Assembly (NCBI GenBank): GCA_024138015.1
Contig: JAMXBB010000010.1
Location: forward strand, 52,722,110-52,786,109
From: Lumnitzera littorea
Lineage: Eukaryota > Streptophyta > Magnoliopsida > Myrtales > Combretaceae
Reading direction: 5' to 3'
Length of the DNA: 64,000 bases
Positions 12,081-23,980 of this stretch are shown here, piece by piece. Under the pieces are notes generated by a model that worked only from the letters and a program-made list of their open reading frames with translations, made no database searches and was not told the DNA's origin. Each line of letters begins with the position of its first letter. Position 1 is the stretch's first letter. The translations under genes and the position numbers were made by a program.

Positions 12081-12251
12081 ATGCTTAATTTTATGTTATA
12101 TTATGCTCTTTAAAATATACGTTCAATATACATATTTCTTCTTTTTAAAAAAATATTAAAAATGAATTTTTCTTACCCCTACCCTCCCTAAATTCGTCCT
12201 TAGATGTGAGGGAATTTGTTCATTTATAAAGGAAAACCTTTTTATTTCTAG

Positions 12252-13132
12252 GAAGTATTGGATCTACCAAGTAATTGAGCACTTTGAGAGGATGTCGGCT
12301 AAACATGTAGAACTGAAGGTTGACTATGAGAGTATAAACATAAAACTAGTTATGCCTACGGTACTCAAGAGTTTTAGAAACTATGAAGCCTCCATATATA
12401 CAAGGACATCATTTAAGAGAGCAAAGTCAAAGATTAAGTGGGAGGCCTCATGGATTCCATACCTTCGTGATGACAACTTGCTTAGGGTAACCATCTACAT
12501 TCTACGCCACTATGAGCACTCTTCTAAACTCATAAGGGTGGCATTCAAAAATTTAGACCAATCTATTAACTGCGATTATCTACACTATGAGACTACTAGA
12601 TTTCCTTGTAACCATGCTTTTCTAGTGGCTAAATTAGAGTTTCTAAATAATATGCCTTAGAATCTCATATCACTGAGGTAGACTAAGTTGGCAAAGAGCA
12701 TTTATGGAGGTGATGGGGCTATGCATGGCACTAAAGATGCAATCATGATGGAATAAGTCCAATATGGTGCACTATCATCTAGGGTCAAAATCGAAGACAA
12801 CCTTTTCTCTAGTAATGAATGAGATCATACGCTTGACTCATGAGATGCAAAAAGCTTTAGATGATATAGATGCCACTCCAACACCTAACGATGCCACAAG
12901 TGGTAAGACTCTTTCATCTTTTGCCTTATTATATTTGTAGTCTTTTGGTATATGTTGATTCTACTACATTATATAGGTAAGATTAAGGATCTAAAAGTCA
13001 TTCAAGTAAAAGGATCTTCCAACCACCAATCAAAGTGACCAAGAAAACAAGTTAGATGTGGCTTGTACAAGTAAGAGGAACATAATCGTCTCTATTGCCC
13101 AAGAAATCCTAAGCATGTTAGTCGAAACAATA
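12252..13132 (+). pseudogene. FAR1/FHY3-like (MULE-derived) C-terminal fragment, cut at the N
   Basis: An open stretch of 122 codons (12292-12660) is part of an exon starting after a TTTCTAG acceptor at 12251. It matches the C-terminal half of FAR1-type proteins: a helical segment, the YTRTSFKR block, and a SWIM zinc finger whose CxC is now C-D-Y while PCNHA remains. Beyond the first stop the same frame continues through NLISLR-stop-TKLAKS, where the family has RWT, so TGG became TAG. A frameshift lies near 12790. A GTAAG...TATAG intron (12903-12976) leads to a zinc-knuckle-like end (HNRLYCP). The N-terminal DNA-binding and transposase domains are absent. The copy stops at the N, so it is probably an assembly duplicate of 15224-16274. 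Confidence 0.7.
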
Positions 13133-13133
13133 N
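13133..13133. other. Single N, probable contig junction
   Basis: The only ambiguous base in the window stands exactly between two identical 2971-bp copies. The base in the matching place of the second copy (16105) is A. This is the expected mark of two contigs with overlapping ends placed end to end. Confidence 0.9.
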
Positions 13134-16104
13134 TGATATGGCATAAAAAGGGGCCTACAAGTCAGAGTTTTCAAAATGAGGCTTTTAAGTGATCATGGAA
13201 AAGAAAGCATAGGTTTATGAACTCAGTTTCTAGAAGCATATAGATTCTCATTACTTGAACATATTGACTATTTTGATAGTCTTGATTGGTAAACTACAGT
13301 GTGTAGTATAATTTTGTAAAGCAAAGTTGGGGGTCTTATTCCCAAGTAACTCCTTGTTACCTTTTTTTATATTAGTAGATTATAGTGTATAGTCCAATTT
13401 GGTAGGGGTCTTACTCCCAAACAACTTCTCATTGCCCTAAGTTCCTAGATGTTGTATCTAGATATCCAGCTATGTCAACTAACCGAATGTAGATATTAGA
13501 AGGCATAAGATATTGGTATCGATACATGCCACATACATGAGCATAGCATGCTAGCAATAAAAGCATGGTTAGGCTAATGTATGTGTGGAGCTAAACTTGC
13601 TAATTATAATTGAAATGTTTCAGTTGTGATATTGCATGTGTTGTATTGTTTGTTATCTACTCTCACTCAACTTCAATAGTTGATGGAATAAAATGTTTTA
13701 TCCTCAAGTTAACAGCATCATGAAGGGCCTAACACTAAAGAGAATGTATACTGAGAGCATAGTCAAAGTGTACAACTTCTAGAAGGAACCTGTACTAAGT
13801 CTAGAATCCTACTATTTTGAAGATGACAAAAGAAAAGGATGGTTCATGTTTTGATGTAACAACCCCATTATCGCATAAATAAAGTTTTCTTTTGATGAAT
13901 GTGCAAGTTAAGTTAAGTTTTTAATAGGTATTCATGTATGATGATGCATCCTATGCTATGCTAGGATATGATATTAGGGTTCATGAAATTTTTTAAGAAA
14001 ATAAAATGGTCAACACTAGGATCCTTTTAGAAACTTTTCTTTAACAAAAACCAAATGGATAAAAAAAAAAAAAAGTTAACTTGACCATTTTCTAAAATAA
14101 AGAAACTAACAAATTAAAGTTTTATAAAGAATAAATTACTGAAGTCTGATCCCTACTAAATACTAAAGTATACGTAGGCATTTATAAGGTGAGTTAAAAT
14201 AGGATTTTTTTTTTTCCCTTTTGTAAAAATTTTAATTTTTTTACTTTCTTCTCTATTGTGTAAATAAAAATTATTCTTCTTTATTTGTAAATTTAGAATT
14301 AATTCTTCTAGTTAAAAGGGTATTTTAAAAGATAAACTTAATTTCAGAAAGTTAAAAGTAATATTCGATTAGGGTTTAATAAGGTAGCCTCTGAATTCAA
14401 GATCTGTAGTGTCAAAATCATTTTTCAAAAATTGGATTTCTCGAAGACTAATAGTTAAGTTATAACCAATTCATGTAATTGGTTATAACTTAACTTTTTT
14501 TCCCAACTTCGATCAAGTAATGACTCTGAAAAGTTTTCAAAATTAAAAGGAAAACCAAGTCTCTATATTGAATGGGTATAAGTTTCAATATAGGTCAAGT
14601 TAAGAAAAATATTGAAAATTAGGAAAAATTCAAGCTCGACATATATAATCTTTTTCATGATAACTTTGTCTAATTGTCTCAATAGCAATGCTAAAAAAAG
14701 GAATATCATTTTGAATATAAGTTATTAACCAATCAATTATTCAATAATCTACATTCAATTGTAAAAATAAATTAACTAAATAAAATCATATAATTGGTAT
14801 TATTTACAATAGTTTATGTGATAAGACCAAAATATTTATAATATAAAGAATGTAATTATTATCTATTATGTATTACTAATTAAAATTTTAAAAAAAGTTT
14901 AATAAATGTAAAATGACTAATGTTTTTTAAGCAATAAATACATTGGAAAAGTAGAATGATGCAATAAATGCATATAGAAAAAATAAATGCGAAATGTAAG
15001 AATTGAACCAAAGACTTCATGATTGTGAGTTCGAATGCTAAACCACTAAAATATGCTTAATTTTATGTTATATTATGCTCTTTAAAATATACGTTCAATA
15101 TACATATTTCTTCTTTTTAAAAAAATATTAAAAATGAATTTTTCTTACCCCTACCCTCCCTAAATTCGTCCTTAGATGTGAGGGAATTTGTTCATTTATA
15201 AAGGAAAACCTTTTTATTTCTAGGAAGTATTGGATCTACCAAGTAATTGAGCACTTTGAGAGGATGTCGGCTAAACATGTAGAACTGAAGGTTGACTATG
15301 AGAGTATAAACATAAAACTAGTTATGCCTACGGTACTCAAGAGTTTTAGAAACTATGAAGCCTCCATATATACAAGGACATCATTTAAGAGAGCAAAGTC
15401 AAAGATTAAGTGGGAGGCCTCATGGATTCCATACCTTCGTGATGACAACTTGCTTAGGGTAACCATCTACATTCTACGCCACTATGAGCACTCTTCTAAA
15501 CTCATAAGGGTGGCATTCAAAAATTTAGACCAATCTATTAACTGCGATTATCTACACTATGAGACTACTAGATTTCCTTGTAACCATGCTTTTCTAGTGG
15601 CTAAATTAGAGTTTCTAAATAATATGCCTTAGAATCTCATATCACTGAGGTAGACTAAGTTGGCAAAGAGCATTTATGGAGGTGATGGGGCTATGCATGG
15701 CACTAAAGATGCAATCATGATGGAATAAGTCCAATATGGTGCACTATCATCTAGGGTCAAAATCGAAGACAACCTTTTCTCTAGTAATGAATGAGATCAT
15801 ACGCTTGACTCATGAGATGCAAAAAGCTTTAGATGATATAGATGCCACTCCAACACCTAACGATGCCACAAGTGGTAAGACTCTTTCATCTTTTGCCTTA
15901 TTATATTTGTAGTCTTTTGGTATATGTTGATTCTACTACATTATATAGGTAAGATTAAGGATCTAAAAGTCATTCAAGTAAAAGGATCTTCCAACCACCA
16001 ATCAAAGTGACCAAGAAAACAAGTTAGATGTGGCTTGTACAAGTAAGAGGAACATAATCGTCTCTATTGCCCAAGAAATCCTAAGCATGTTAGTCGAAAC
16101 AATA
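13134..16104. repeat. Second copy of the exact 2971-bp duplication
   Basis: Identical to 10162-13132 as far as compared. This copy continues past its right end into unique sequence (16105 onward), where the FAR1-like reading frame goes on to a natural stop. That suggests this side is the true continuation. Confidence 0.97.
14962..15052 (-). repeat. tRNA-derived SINE-like segment (second copy)
   Basis: Identical to the segment at 11990-12080 because it lies in the exact duplication; probably the same locus. Confidence 0.35.
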
Positions 16105-16274
16105 ATACATGTGTAGATCTAGCAATAAATTTGGATAGTCCATATGAAGAAAATATTGCAACACACTTTAGATCACATACCTCGGTACAGAAGAACCAGC
16201 CATTGTTAGTTTTTAGTGAAAACACAAACAATACTGATTCGTACAACAATAGCATGTCTATTGACTTTGAGTAA
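15224..16274 (+). pseudogene. FAR1/FHY3-like (MULE-derived) C-terminal fragment
   Basis: The same sequence as 12252-13132, but with its natural end. Exon one is 15224-15874 and contains the 122-codon open stretch (15264-15632) with the degenerate SWIM finger. An intron (15875-15948) follows, then an exon with a decayed CCHC knuckle and a tail rich in Asn and Ser to TAA at 16272-16274. FAR1-family proteins derive from MULE transposases and act as DNA-binding transcription factors. This fragment keeps only the part after the transposase core. At least five in-frame stops and one frameshift rule out function. It may be a relic of a Jittery-like MULE or of a host FAR1-related gene. Confidence 0.72.
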
Positions 16275-18480
16275 GCGTTATAGTAGTACAACTTTGTCTC
16301 CTTGAGTTGTGTTATCGAACTCGGGTTATGTGCATTGCAATGCATCACTAAGAATATTAAAAAGAAGAGAGAGAGATAGAGGAGTAGCCCTTTTTTTTTT
16401 TAACAATTGAAAAAAAAGAAAGGAAAATGGATATTAGATGTAAATAACGGATCCACATAATCTATTTACTATATTAGCAAAGCCCAAAAGAGCATTATAT
16501 AATTTATATCCTCATTCTATTAATATAAAACAAGAGCAATTACTTCAATACAACTTTGTGACTTCGTCTATGTTATTTAATGATGATGGGAGTCTAGTGT
16601 AACATATAAAATGACAAAATTATACATTTTCATTTTTAAACATTCATCCATTTTACTTTATTTTGGTCTATGGTAATGTATAATCAAGCTTAATCTACTC
16701 ATTTCCACAACCTTACTATCCTTCTTCTATTTACTATTTAGGTAAAAAATTCTGATTTTATGATTAGTTTTAAATATTCAAGAAATATACAATTAGGCTC
16801 AAATTACTCCCTTCCATGATCTTACTATACTTCTTCTATTCATATAAAAGATTGTGACTTTATCATTAGTTTTAAATATTCGAGAAATGGGTTATAATTA
16901 TCAAAATGTATTACTTTTACTCTTACATTATTGACAATATTTTCATGCTTAATTAGTTGATGAATGTTGTGATGCATGCAATACGTATACACCCTTAATA
17001 GGTCATATCAATTTAACTATACAAAAAAGATTTATTTTATTATAAACAAAACCCCTAATTAATATCTTATTTATTACTTTCCCACTTTAACCCTATTGTA
17101 CAGGGTCAAAGCTCTACAAAGTAGGTTCTAGGTAGATAAAGAAAGTCACAAGATAAGTTTCAGGTAGTAATTGCTCTTACAAGATAAGGTATGGGTATGA
17201 CGTCAAGGTACCCTACACTCACATTTTAACCCGCATTATAAAATATCTAAAGTACAAATTTTACAATACTTTGTACCTACCCTATAATAATAATGAATAA
17301 TACTAATAACTACAAAATTGACACTATTGCATTGTTTTTTAACTTTAAAGAAAATAAGAACAAAAGCTAGCCTATAATAAAATCCTAAAACTACATTCTC
17401 TTATATCTATTATCTTACCCCTCTCTCTCTTTTTTTTTTTGTTAAACCTTCTCTTGTTTCTTATTATCTCATTTTATGTTACTTTCTTTCTCTTTTACTA
17501 ACCTAATCTAGTAATGTACTAAAAACATTTCAATTCTTAACTTATTGTCCAATATATTTTATTAAAACCACTCAACATATGGCTTTTTGTATTGTATAGG
17601 ACAATTTTACTATTTGATAAAAATTTTATTTTGATGATTTGAAAAAATAATAAAAAAATAATTTCGCATGACCCAATCAAAAGTTGAACATTTCCAATCA
17701 CATGAATATTCTCTTCTTTATTCTTCCCACTAAAGTTTCATATTATTACAATTAAATGTTTTGTAAATATAAGAACCTTTCAAATGATTACTATTTGGTT
17801 CATTAGTGTAGTAATAGTTTTGATATTAAATTTGAATTTGTATAATATTTCGAAAAATGATGAAGTAAAAAAAAAAAAAAAAAAGATTCCACAAGGTACC
17901 CTGTAACCACCTACTTTGTATCCCGATTTTCACCATATGATACCTCGATCCTACTCTGGAGCCTAATCTCTATCGAAAGCATGAGTGGTTGTACTCCACT
18001 AATGAGCTATGCGTATCTACAGTACGATCCATTTGGTCTAAGTCTTCCCATCATGTAATGACAGTGTGCTTTCACCCTATGGTTCTCCCATTTTTTACCT
18101 CGGGTATTTTCACCCTCTTCAACTTTCAACTTGAACACTTAAGTGGTACTGCCATTAAGACTTCAATTTCTTCTTAAAAAAGAATTATGTTGAGGATAAT
18201 GAGTGTTTGGGTTTAATATGATGTTCTTTTCATCAATGTTTGGCCTTATCTTTCTCTATTTATAAGATAAACACTTAGTCTCGGCCTTCCTGGTTAGATC
18301 CTCTGTTTACCCCCTCTTCCCAATAGGAATGGAAATCGCCCCTCCCTATCCTTTATTCGTCCTTTAAAAGCAGTCCCATCGCTACGCTTTCTTCTGAATA
18401 GAAAGATAGAGGAAGGTATTGCATCCACAGTAAAGAGAGAGAAAACACTAAAATGTAAATTAAACTTGAATTTCATTAAA
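16275..18480. other. AT-rich stretch without recognised gene
   Basis: Contains poly-A/T runs (16390, 17430, 17868-17884) and short reading frames (16064-16348 minus, 17989-18177 plus, 18294-18530 minus) with no domain I can name. The segment 17890-18180 is less AT-rich but gives no convincing protein. I see nothing else that can be supported. Confidence 0.5.
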
Positions 18481-21080
18481 TTGCAAAAATTCGACATTAA
18501 ACAATTAGAGATATCCCAAAATAATAACAATTAGTTAAATGAAACCAAATAAAATTACTACTTTATCCCTACTTCTATATAAGTAACGCTTATATGTGTA
18601 TATGGATAATTTAATCCTAATCGCCTAAATCTGGTATCAAGTAATTAGAGATTACTCTATGTCATAACAAGTAACTCTACTAAGTTAGTAGAAAGTAAAC
18701 TTTAAAAAATTACGAATTCGCCCCTATGAGTATGTGTCGAGCAACACATATGAAATTTCTTTTTACATACAAATATTTATAAGATTTACTACATAATATC
18801 AATTGCCATAAAATTGAATTAATTAAAATACTAAATTAGTAAATTGACTTTGTATTTGTGGAACCACACAAATTTGATAGCAAATGATTAAAGATGTTCT
18901 TAAACAATAATAACTAATTAAATTAAACTACTTAGAGAGTAAAATTTATAAATTAACAAATTATCCTACAAATGTGTATTTTGCTATATATGTGTATATG
19001 TATCTGTATAATTTCTTTCGTGTACAATAAAATAGACAATCTTAAATTAACTTAATTAATCAATGAAAACACTAAACTAATGAAATTACAAATTTGCCTC
19101 ACATATATGAATCGTGCCATGTATACATAATCCTAATCATGTACGATAAAAAAAAAAAAATTTTAAATCAAACACCTTAATTTGAAATTGAAGACCTTAA
19201 AATAATGACTCGAAATTATAAATGAACTATAAAACACTAAATATTAATTTGGAAACCCTAATCCTAAACCCTAAATACTAAAACCCTAAAAATCAAAACT
19301 CTAAATTTAATTAAAACCCTAAATTTATTTAGAACCTTAACATTTCCCTAACCGAAGTGATTTAATATTAAGGAATTAGAGTGAAAAGAAAAAAGAAAAA
19401 AAAAACTAAATAACAATAAATAATTACAATAAATTAATCATTGCTCCTATGATGCCCTAGAATTTAGGGAGCCATAACCTAGCTACGCATCAACCCTAGA
19501 GACCAATACACTAAGGCATCTAGTGTAAACCCTGCAAAATTTGCATTTTTGAAATTAAAGTCGAGCTTAAATCTCGATAGATATTCCTTAGACTTAAAAT
19601 ACTAAAGAAAATAAAATTGATAAAAATTTTAAATCAAGACCTTAAGATAAACTTGAAAAATTCAATATAAAATTCAAAAACCTTAATCTCGTACAAAAAA
19701 ATAAATAAATAAATAATTAATTTTAACTATGAATCTATAGAAAACCTTAATTTAGTAAATTAACCCCAAAAAATGCGAAACAACTTAAAATCACTAACAA
19801 ACAACTAGAGACATTCCCAAATAATATAAATTAATCAAATAAAGCTAATTTGGGAAATAAATTAATTATGAACTTATTGGTATAAATATGATTTATGCCA
19901 TATATGTATATAAACACAACTTTAATTGCAAACAATTAAAGATGTAATATACCGTACCATATCAAACTGATTTAAATTATGCGAACTAAAAATACTAAAT
20001 TTATAAAATTATTTCCCTTCCACGAATATATATATATATATATATATATATGCATAGCATAATATATATGTATACATATTACATACGATCTCCCTTATAC
20101 ATTGTATCATATAAAATATGACAATGTAATCTTTAGTGAACATTGAATTATATGATATGCATAAATTTTATAACATATACCATATAAGATCAATCGAATA
20201 AATTTAAGCTAATAAAAATGGCAATCAGTAAAGCGACTTTGAATTATATCAAATTGCATAAATTCACTATCAAACAATTAGAGATATTCATAAATAATAT
20301 TACTCAACCAAATAAAACAAGCCTAAGAATGGGTTAATAAAATTATCCTTATACATATAAATTGTGCCATGCATGCATAAATATGTATATAAATATTAAG
20401 ATAATATAATCGTATATGGTATAGTATATTGTATAGTTCGATAAACTTTATTGCATATCGCACGCCATCGTGTAAAATCACTATTTAGAGTAATTATAAA
20501 TCATGTTAATTAACTAAATTAAGCCAATAAAAATAATTAGATTAATAAAATTATTGAAGTTACAATGTTTTTCCCTACACCTACATGTGTGGCGCTATAA
20601 ATATATATATATATATGTATCTATATACTACACGTAAATTTCTTCATGTATATCGATTTATAAAAAGTATGGTACATTGCAAGATACCAAATGATTTAAA
20701 CTAAGTACATTAGAGTACTAGATTAATAAAATTATGTCCATGCCCCTATGATATATATATATATATATCAAGCTATATGTATATATATACACAAAACACA
20801 TGATTTTCTTTTTGTACAATATTATACTATGCATGATATGTCTAACTATTTCTTTTCTTTGCATACATTAAGGTATAGAAAATACCATATAATATCAACT
20901 CAATTAATTAAGCAAATTAAGGCACCAAATCAATAAAATTACAAATTTATCTATAAACTAAATGTTTTGTACCATATAAATATGTATATATATGAATATA
21001 TAATTTTTCTAATACACAAAATTTTCTTTTATGTATATTATATTATACAATGTACAACATTGCATCTTTTAATTATTTAT
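18480..21080. repeat. Array of highly diverged AT-rich repeats, unit about 150-240 bp
   Basis: Two short blocks alternate along 2.6 kb. Block A, like ACAATTAGAGATATCCC plus an AATAAT...ATTAA tail, occurs near 18502, 18640, 18884, 19802, 19930 and 20274. Block B, like AAATTACAAATTTGCCCC plus TATATGTGTCGTGCCATATA, occurs near 18706, 18950, 19084, 19865, 20005, 20337, 20555, 20728 and 20938. Spacing varies and identity is low, so this is an old tandem array that has drifted. It has no coding content. The (AT)n run at 20025-20051 lies in one block B. Confidence 0.6.
20025..20051. repeat. (AT)n microsatellite
   Basis: Uninterrupted AT dinucleotide run of about 27 bp. Shorter TA runs at 20602-20615 and 20752-20768 occupy equivalent places in neighbouring repeat blocks. 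Confidence 0.9.
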
Positions 21081-21089
21081 TTATTTTTA

Positions 21090-21442
21090 TTTTTTTAAGT
21101 CCAACAACATACAAATACACCCAATTTCCCTTCTCTCTCGTCTGGGTTGAAGTAAACACAATACATATTTTGTTTGTTTTATTCTTCACATACGGTACAC
21201 AAAATATCCCCACTTTTACTCCCTAATTTAAGGCTTGCCATACACCTTTACACACTCGTCCATGGTTAACTTTGACCAAGTAGAAAAAAATCATACTCTT
21301 TCACTCTCTCTCCTCCCCATTACAGCTAAATGCTCACACACACACTAGTCACAGTTTCTTTTTCAATTTCTCTCAAGACAACTATTTTCATTACTTCACA
21401 AGTCCAACCGAGGCCACCACCAAGTTTATACATCAATAGGGT
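21090..21442. other. Unassigned stretch
   Basis: Moderately AT-rich, pyrimidine-rich around 21290-21320 (CTCTCTCCTC). No reading frame or repeat that I recognise. Confidence 0.5.
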
Positions 21443-21660
21443 TGATAAGCGTAAATTACTCTATATTTTCAAGACATGTTTAGATATAAATTGTTCATAA
21501 TTGTGATTCAATTCTCAAGTTTTTTATACTTAATTGGGTAATGGATTGATTTCAAATGAATCACGAACAAAGAGATGAAATTTACATAAGAACAATGACT
21601 TTTGAGGCAATCACTGCCATAAGTAAAAGAAAACATTGAAGTAGAACCAATATTCACTCA

Positions 21661-21915
21661 ATCACGAACGTGATGATGAAAATTTGGAATGGTTGGCACT
21701 AATTGCGCCCTCCATCATGGGCGTGATTGAGGAAATTCTAATGATCTCCCTATCAATCACAACCATGATCGTATAGCATAAGGGTGTTCTTGCCCTCAAT
21801 CACAGGCCTGATGAGATATAATGAAACGACAAGGAGTTCATGTCCATTGTCACGGCCTTGATTAGTGTAGAATCTTGTTTTTCAAGACCATCACTCCCTA
21901 AGTCACGAGCATGAT
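21661..21915. promoter_or_regulatory. Array of six iterated palindromes (ATCACGNNCGTGAT)
   Basis: A 14-bp palindrome recurs at 21661 (perfect: ATCACGAACGTGAT), 21714, 21756, 21799, 21849 and 21902, each 42-53 bp apart. Later copies differ mainly by CpG decay or at the two central bases. The array lies about 120 bp upstream of a TATAAATA, a promoter-like position, so the units may be binding sites for a dimeric transcription factor. That role is inference. Confidence 0.6.
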
Positions 21916-22034
21916 GAGAAAGGACACTACTGTTTTTTTTTTTCAACTTTTTCAAATGAACCAGTATGTGGAACATATCTTAACATTAGGCGTTGTCTTG
22001 AAGTAGTATAATTTGAGTCCTTTGATAAGTCAAG

Positions 22035-22042
22035 TATAAATA
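22035..22042 (+). promoter_or_regulatory. TATA box of the palindrome-bearing LTR
   Basis: TATAAATATATC downstream of the palindrome array and upstream of an A/G-rich leader-like stretch. It sets the orientation of this LTR as +. Confidence 0.5.
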
Positions 22043-22764
22043 TATCATGACTTTTAGACAAGAGGAGATAGAAAACACCAAATCAAGAGAGAATTACATC
22101 AGAAGGAACACCATTAAGAAACACAACAAATCATAAGAATCCATTAAGTTTCTTTTTGTATTCTTAGGTAATGATACTATAAGGGGAATCCTTATAGTAT
22201 CTGTATACTATTGTATCAAAATCCTTTAAGTGAATCAAATGGGGTTTTATTCTTCTCTCTTCTTTTATGTTGTGTTTTAATTCCCTTTTCCTATTTCTCT
22301 GTATTTGTTCTTTTTCTATCATGTATGAGTGATAAATTAGGGTTTACAAAGTATTTTAATATGAATGTATTTTGAATTGTTATTATTCCTAATAATTATG
22401 AATTTCTAATGATTAGAACTTCATATTAGTTGAGATAGTATAGTGCATGACACAATCTTGTAGCAGATTTCAATGGAATACATTAAGAAACGATTCCACT
22501 GAATAGATCTTAGTCACTAGAATGAACTACTCCTATTAATAAAGATATTTTTAGGAAGTTCGCTGCATGTTGTATGGAATTCAAGGATTTGTAAGCTTCT
22601 AATGCAATCTTGACTTGTCCATTCTTTGAGAAGAGATTCTAAGGAACGCAATCAGGATTAGAATTGAGTAATTCTAAGAAGAATACTCGTGAGTAGAGAA
22701 TTCCTACAAATGAGTCATTATTAGAATGGATAGTTCATAAGATATGTCAATGTGATGGAGTAAA

Positions 22765-23980
22765 TGATACGAGGCAAGTGCACCTATCAATTTTAATATA
22801 GCGGATATGAGTCCGAGTCGATCCCTTAGAGATTTTGAGTACTAATATTAACTTTAGCTTTATTATCTAACCGGAAAATTATGTCAAGTTGAATGAATTA
22901 AAAATACTGAAATTAACAACTAAACTACTTATGAGACTTAATTACGCAAATTAGAAAGCAATAAACTACTAGCGACTTCAAGTATGCAATGATGTATTTA
23001 GGAATTATTTCCCCTAGTGTTTAATATGTAACCTTTTAAAATATATTCAATTCAGTTTCTATTATTCTTGACCGGAGGGATTCACAATTAAAGCTAATAT
23101 CTTTCTCAAGCATATTAACCCTAATCCTAAATTATTTACCGAAATCTCTTCACTTAGTAATATAACTTAGAATTGCATTAATGTATAATGAATTCCCACA
23201 CAAACAATCAACTTTCCGAAAGAAACATGTATCTTATCTCTAAGTATACATGTAATTCTCTTCAATTATGCTAAGATCTAATTACACATGCAATTTCTCA
23301 ATCAACATGCATAATATCATGTATTGACACTCTAGAATGATCAATCAATAATTAACGACATAATTGAATCAAGAAAAGATAGAAACTTTCTTGAAATTAT
23401 AATTCAATCCAAGGGTTCCATGAAACCCTAGGTTCCATAATCCTAAATACTTGAATTCTAAGCTATCATAACGAATCTAAAAACGAGTTCCATCAAAAAC
23501 ATAAAATAAAGCATGAAAACCCCTCTTGATTTGATGAACAATCTCTAATCTTGAAATCGATGTCGTTATCGCTTCTTGATGTTGTTTCTCCTTAAGTCTC
23601 CTCTCGTCTCTTGTGTCTTTCCGTTTCTGTAATGTCTCTCCCTTTCTTTTCAACCCTAAGATCTCCTTATATATGTGTATTACACGGATTTTATTTTCGT
23701 CACCAGACACGGCCTGGGACATGGCCGTGTCCCCAGGTCGTGTAACTTTCTGCACTAAGGCAAAATTTCTGCACAACTTCAAAACTTCATAACTTCTTCG
23801 TTTGAACTCGGAATTGAGTGAAACTTGATTCGTTTTCTTCGTTTTCGAGCCCAGAACGCGTTTAAACCCTGAAATCAACATTTTACTCAATTAAGTATCA
23901 TTTTCTTCAAAGAAAACCAAAAATGTACAGGAAATGCTATAAAATCACCATATGAAATATGTTTAAAATCAGAGTTATCA
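22765..23980 (-). mobile_element. Solo LTR, 1216 bp, Ty3/gypsy type
   Basis: The insert runs from TGATACGAGG to CAGAGTTATCA and is flanked by the 5-bp duplication GTAAA (22760-22764 and 23981-23985). The ends are inverted (TGATA/TATCA). Read on the minus strand it starts TGATAACTCTGATTTTAAAC, has TATATAAGG at 23665-23673 and a GC-rich hairpin upstream of it, and ends GGTGCACTTGCCTCGTATCA, an arrangement common in plant Ty3/gypsy LTRs. No internal domain remains. The 137-codon frame at 23477-23890 lies within the LTR and has no known domain. Confidence 0.88.
23706..23731. promoter_or_regulatory. GC-rich inverted repeat in the solo LTR
   Basis: GACACGGCC, an 8-base loop, then GGCCGTGTC: a perfect 9-bp stem in otherwise AT-rich DNA. 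On the LTR's own strand it lies just upstream of the TATA box (23665-23673). A further related half site (AGGTCGTGT) follows at 23735-23743. Confidence 0.7.

Larger units (their letters stand above)
10162..13132. repeat. First copy of an exact 2971-bp direct duplication
   Basis: The sequence starting TGATATGGCATAAAAAGG is repeated from 13134 at a constant offset of 2972. All parts I compared are identical, including a 14-A run (11089-11102 / 14061-14074) and a complete 122-codon ORF. The copy ends at the base before the single N at 13133. It covers the end of the 3.2-kb solo LTR, the end of the LARD, a SINE-like segment and the FAR1-like pseudogene. Confidence 0.97.

Noticed and set aside
10162..16104. 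A recent biological segmental duplication
   Set aside because: Complete identity in all compared parts and both breakpoints exactly at a single N point to a contig-join error instead.
16064..16348. 94-codon minus-strand ORF
   Set aside because: Antisense to the end of the FAR1-like pseudogene; no known motif.
18294..18530. 78-codon minus-strand ORF with basic stretch; possible organelle-derived DNA
   Set aside because: GC content differs from the surroundings and the sequence vaguely recalls mitochondrial DNA, but I can match nothing definite.
19250..19330. CCCTAAA-like words (interstitial telomere repeat?)
   Set aside because: Only scattered AACCCTAA words with irregular spacing in AT-rich DNA, no tandem heptamers.
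21661..21915. Palindromes as a CRISPR-like array
   Set aside because: The repeats are too short and variable, and the context is a eukaryotic LTR.
23477..23890. 137-codon minus-strand ORF
   Set aside because: Entirely inside a 1216-bp solo LTR; open by chance, no domain.
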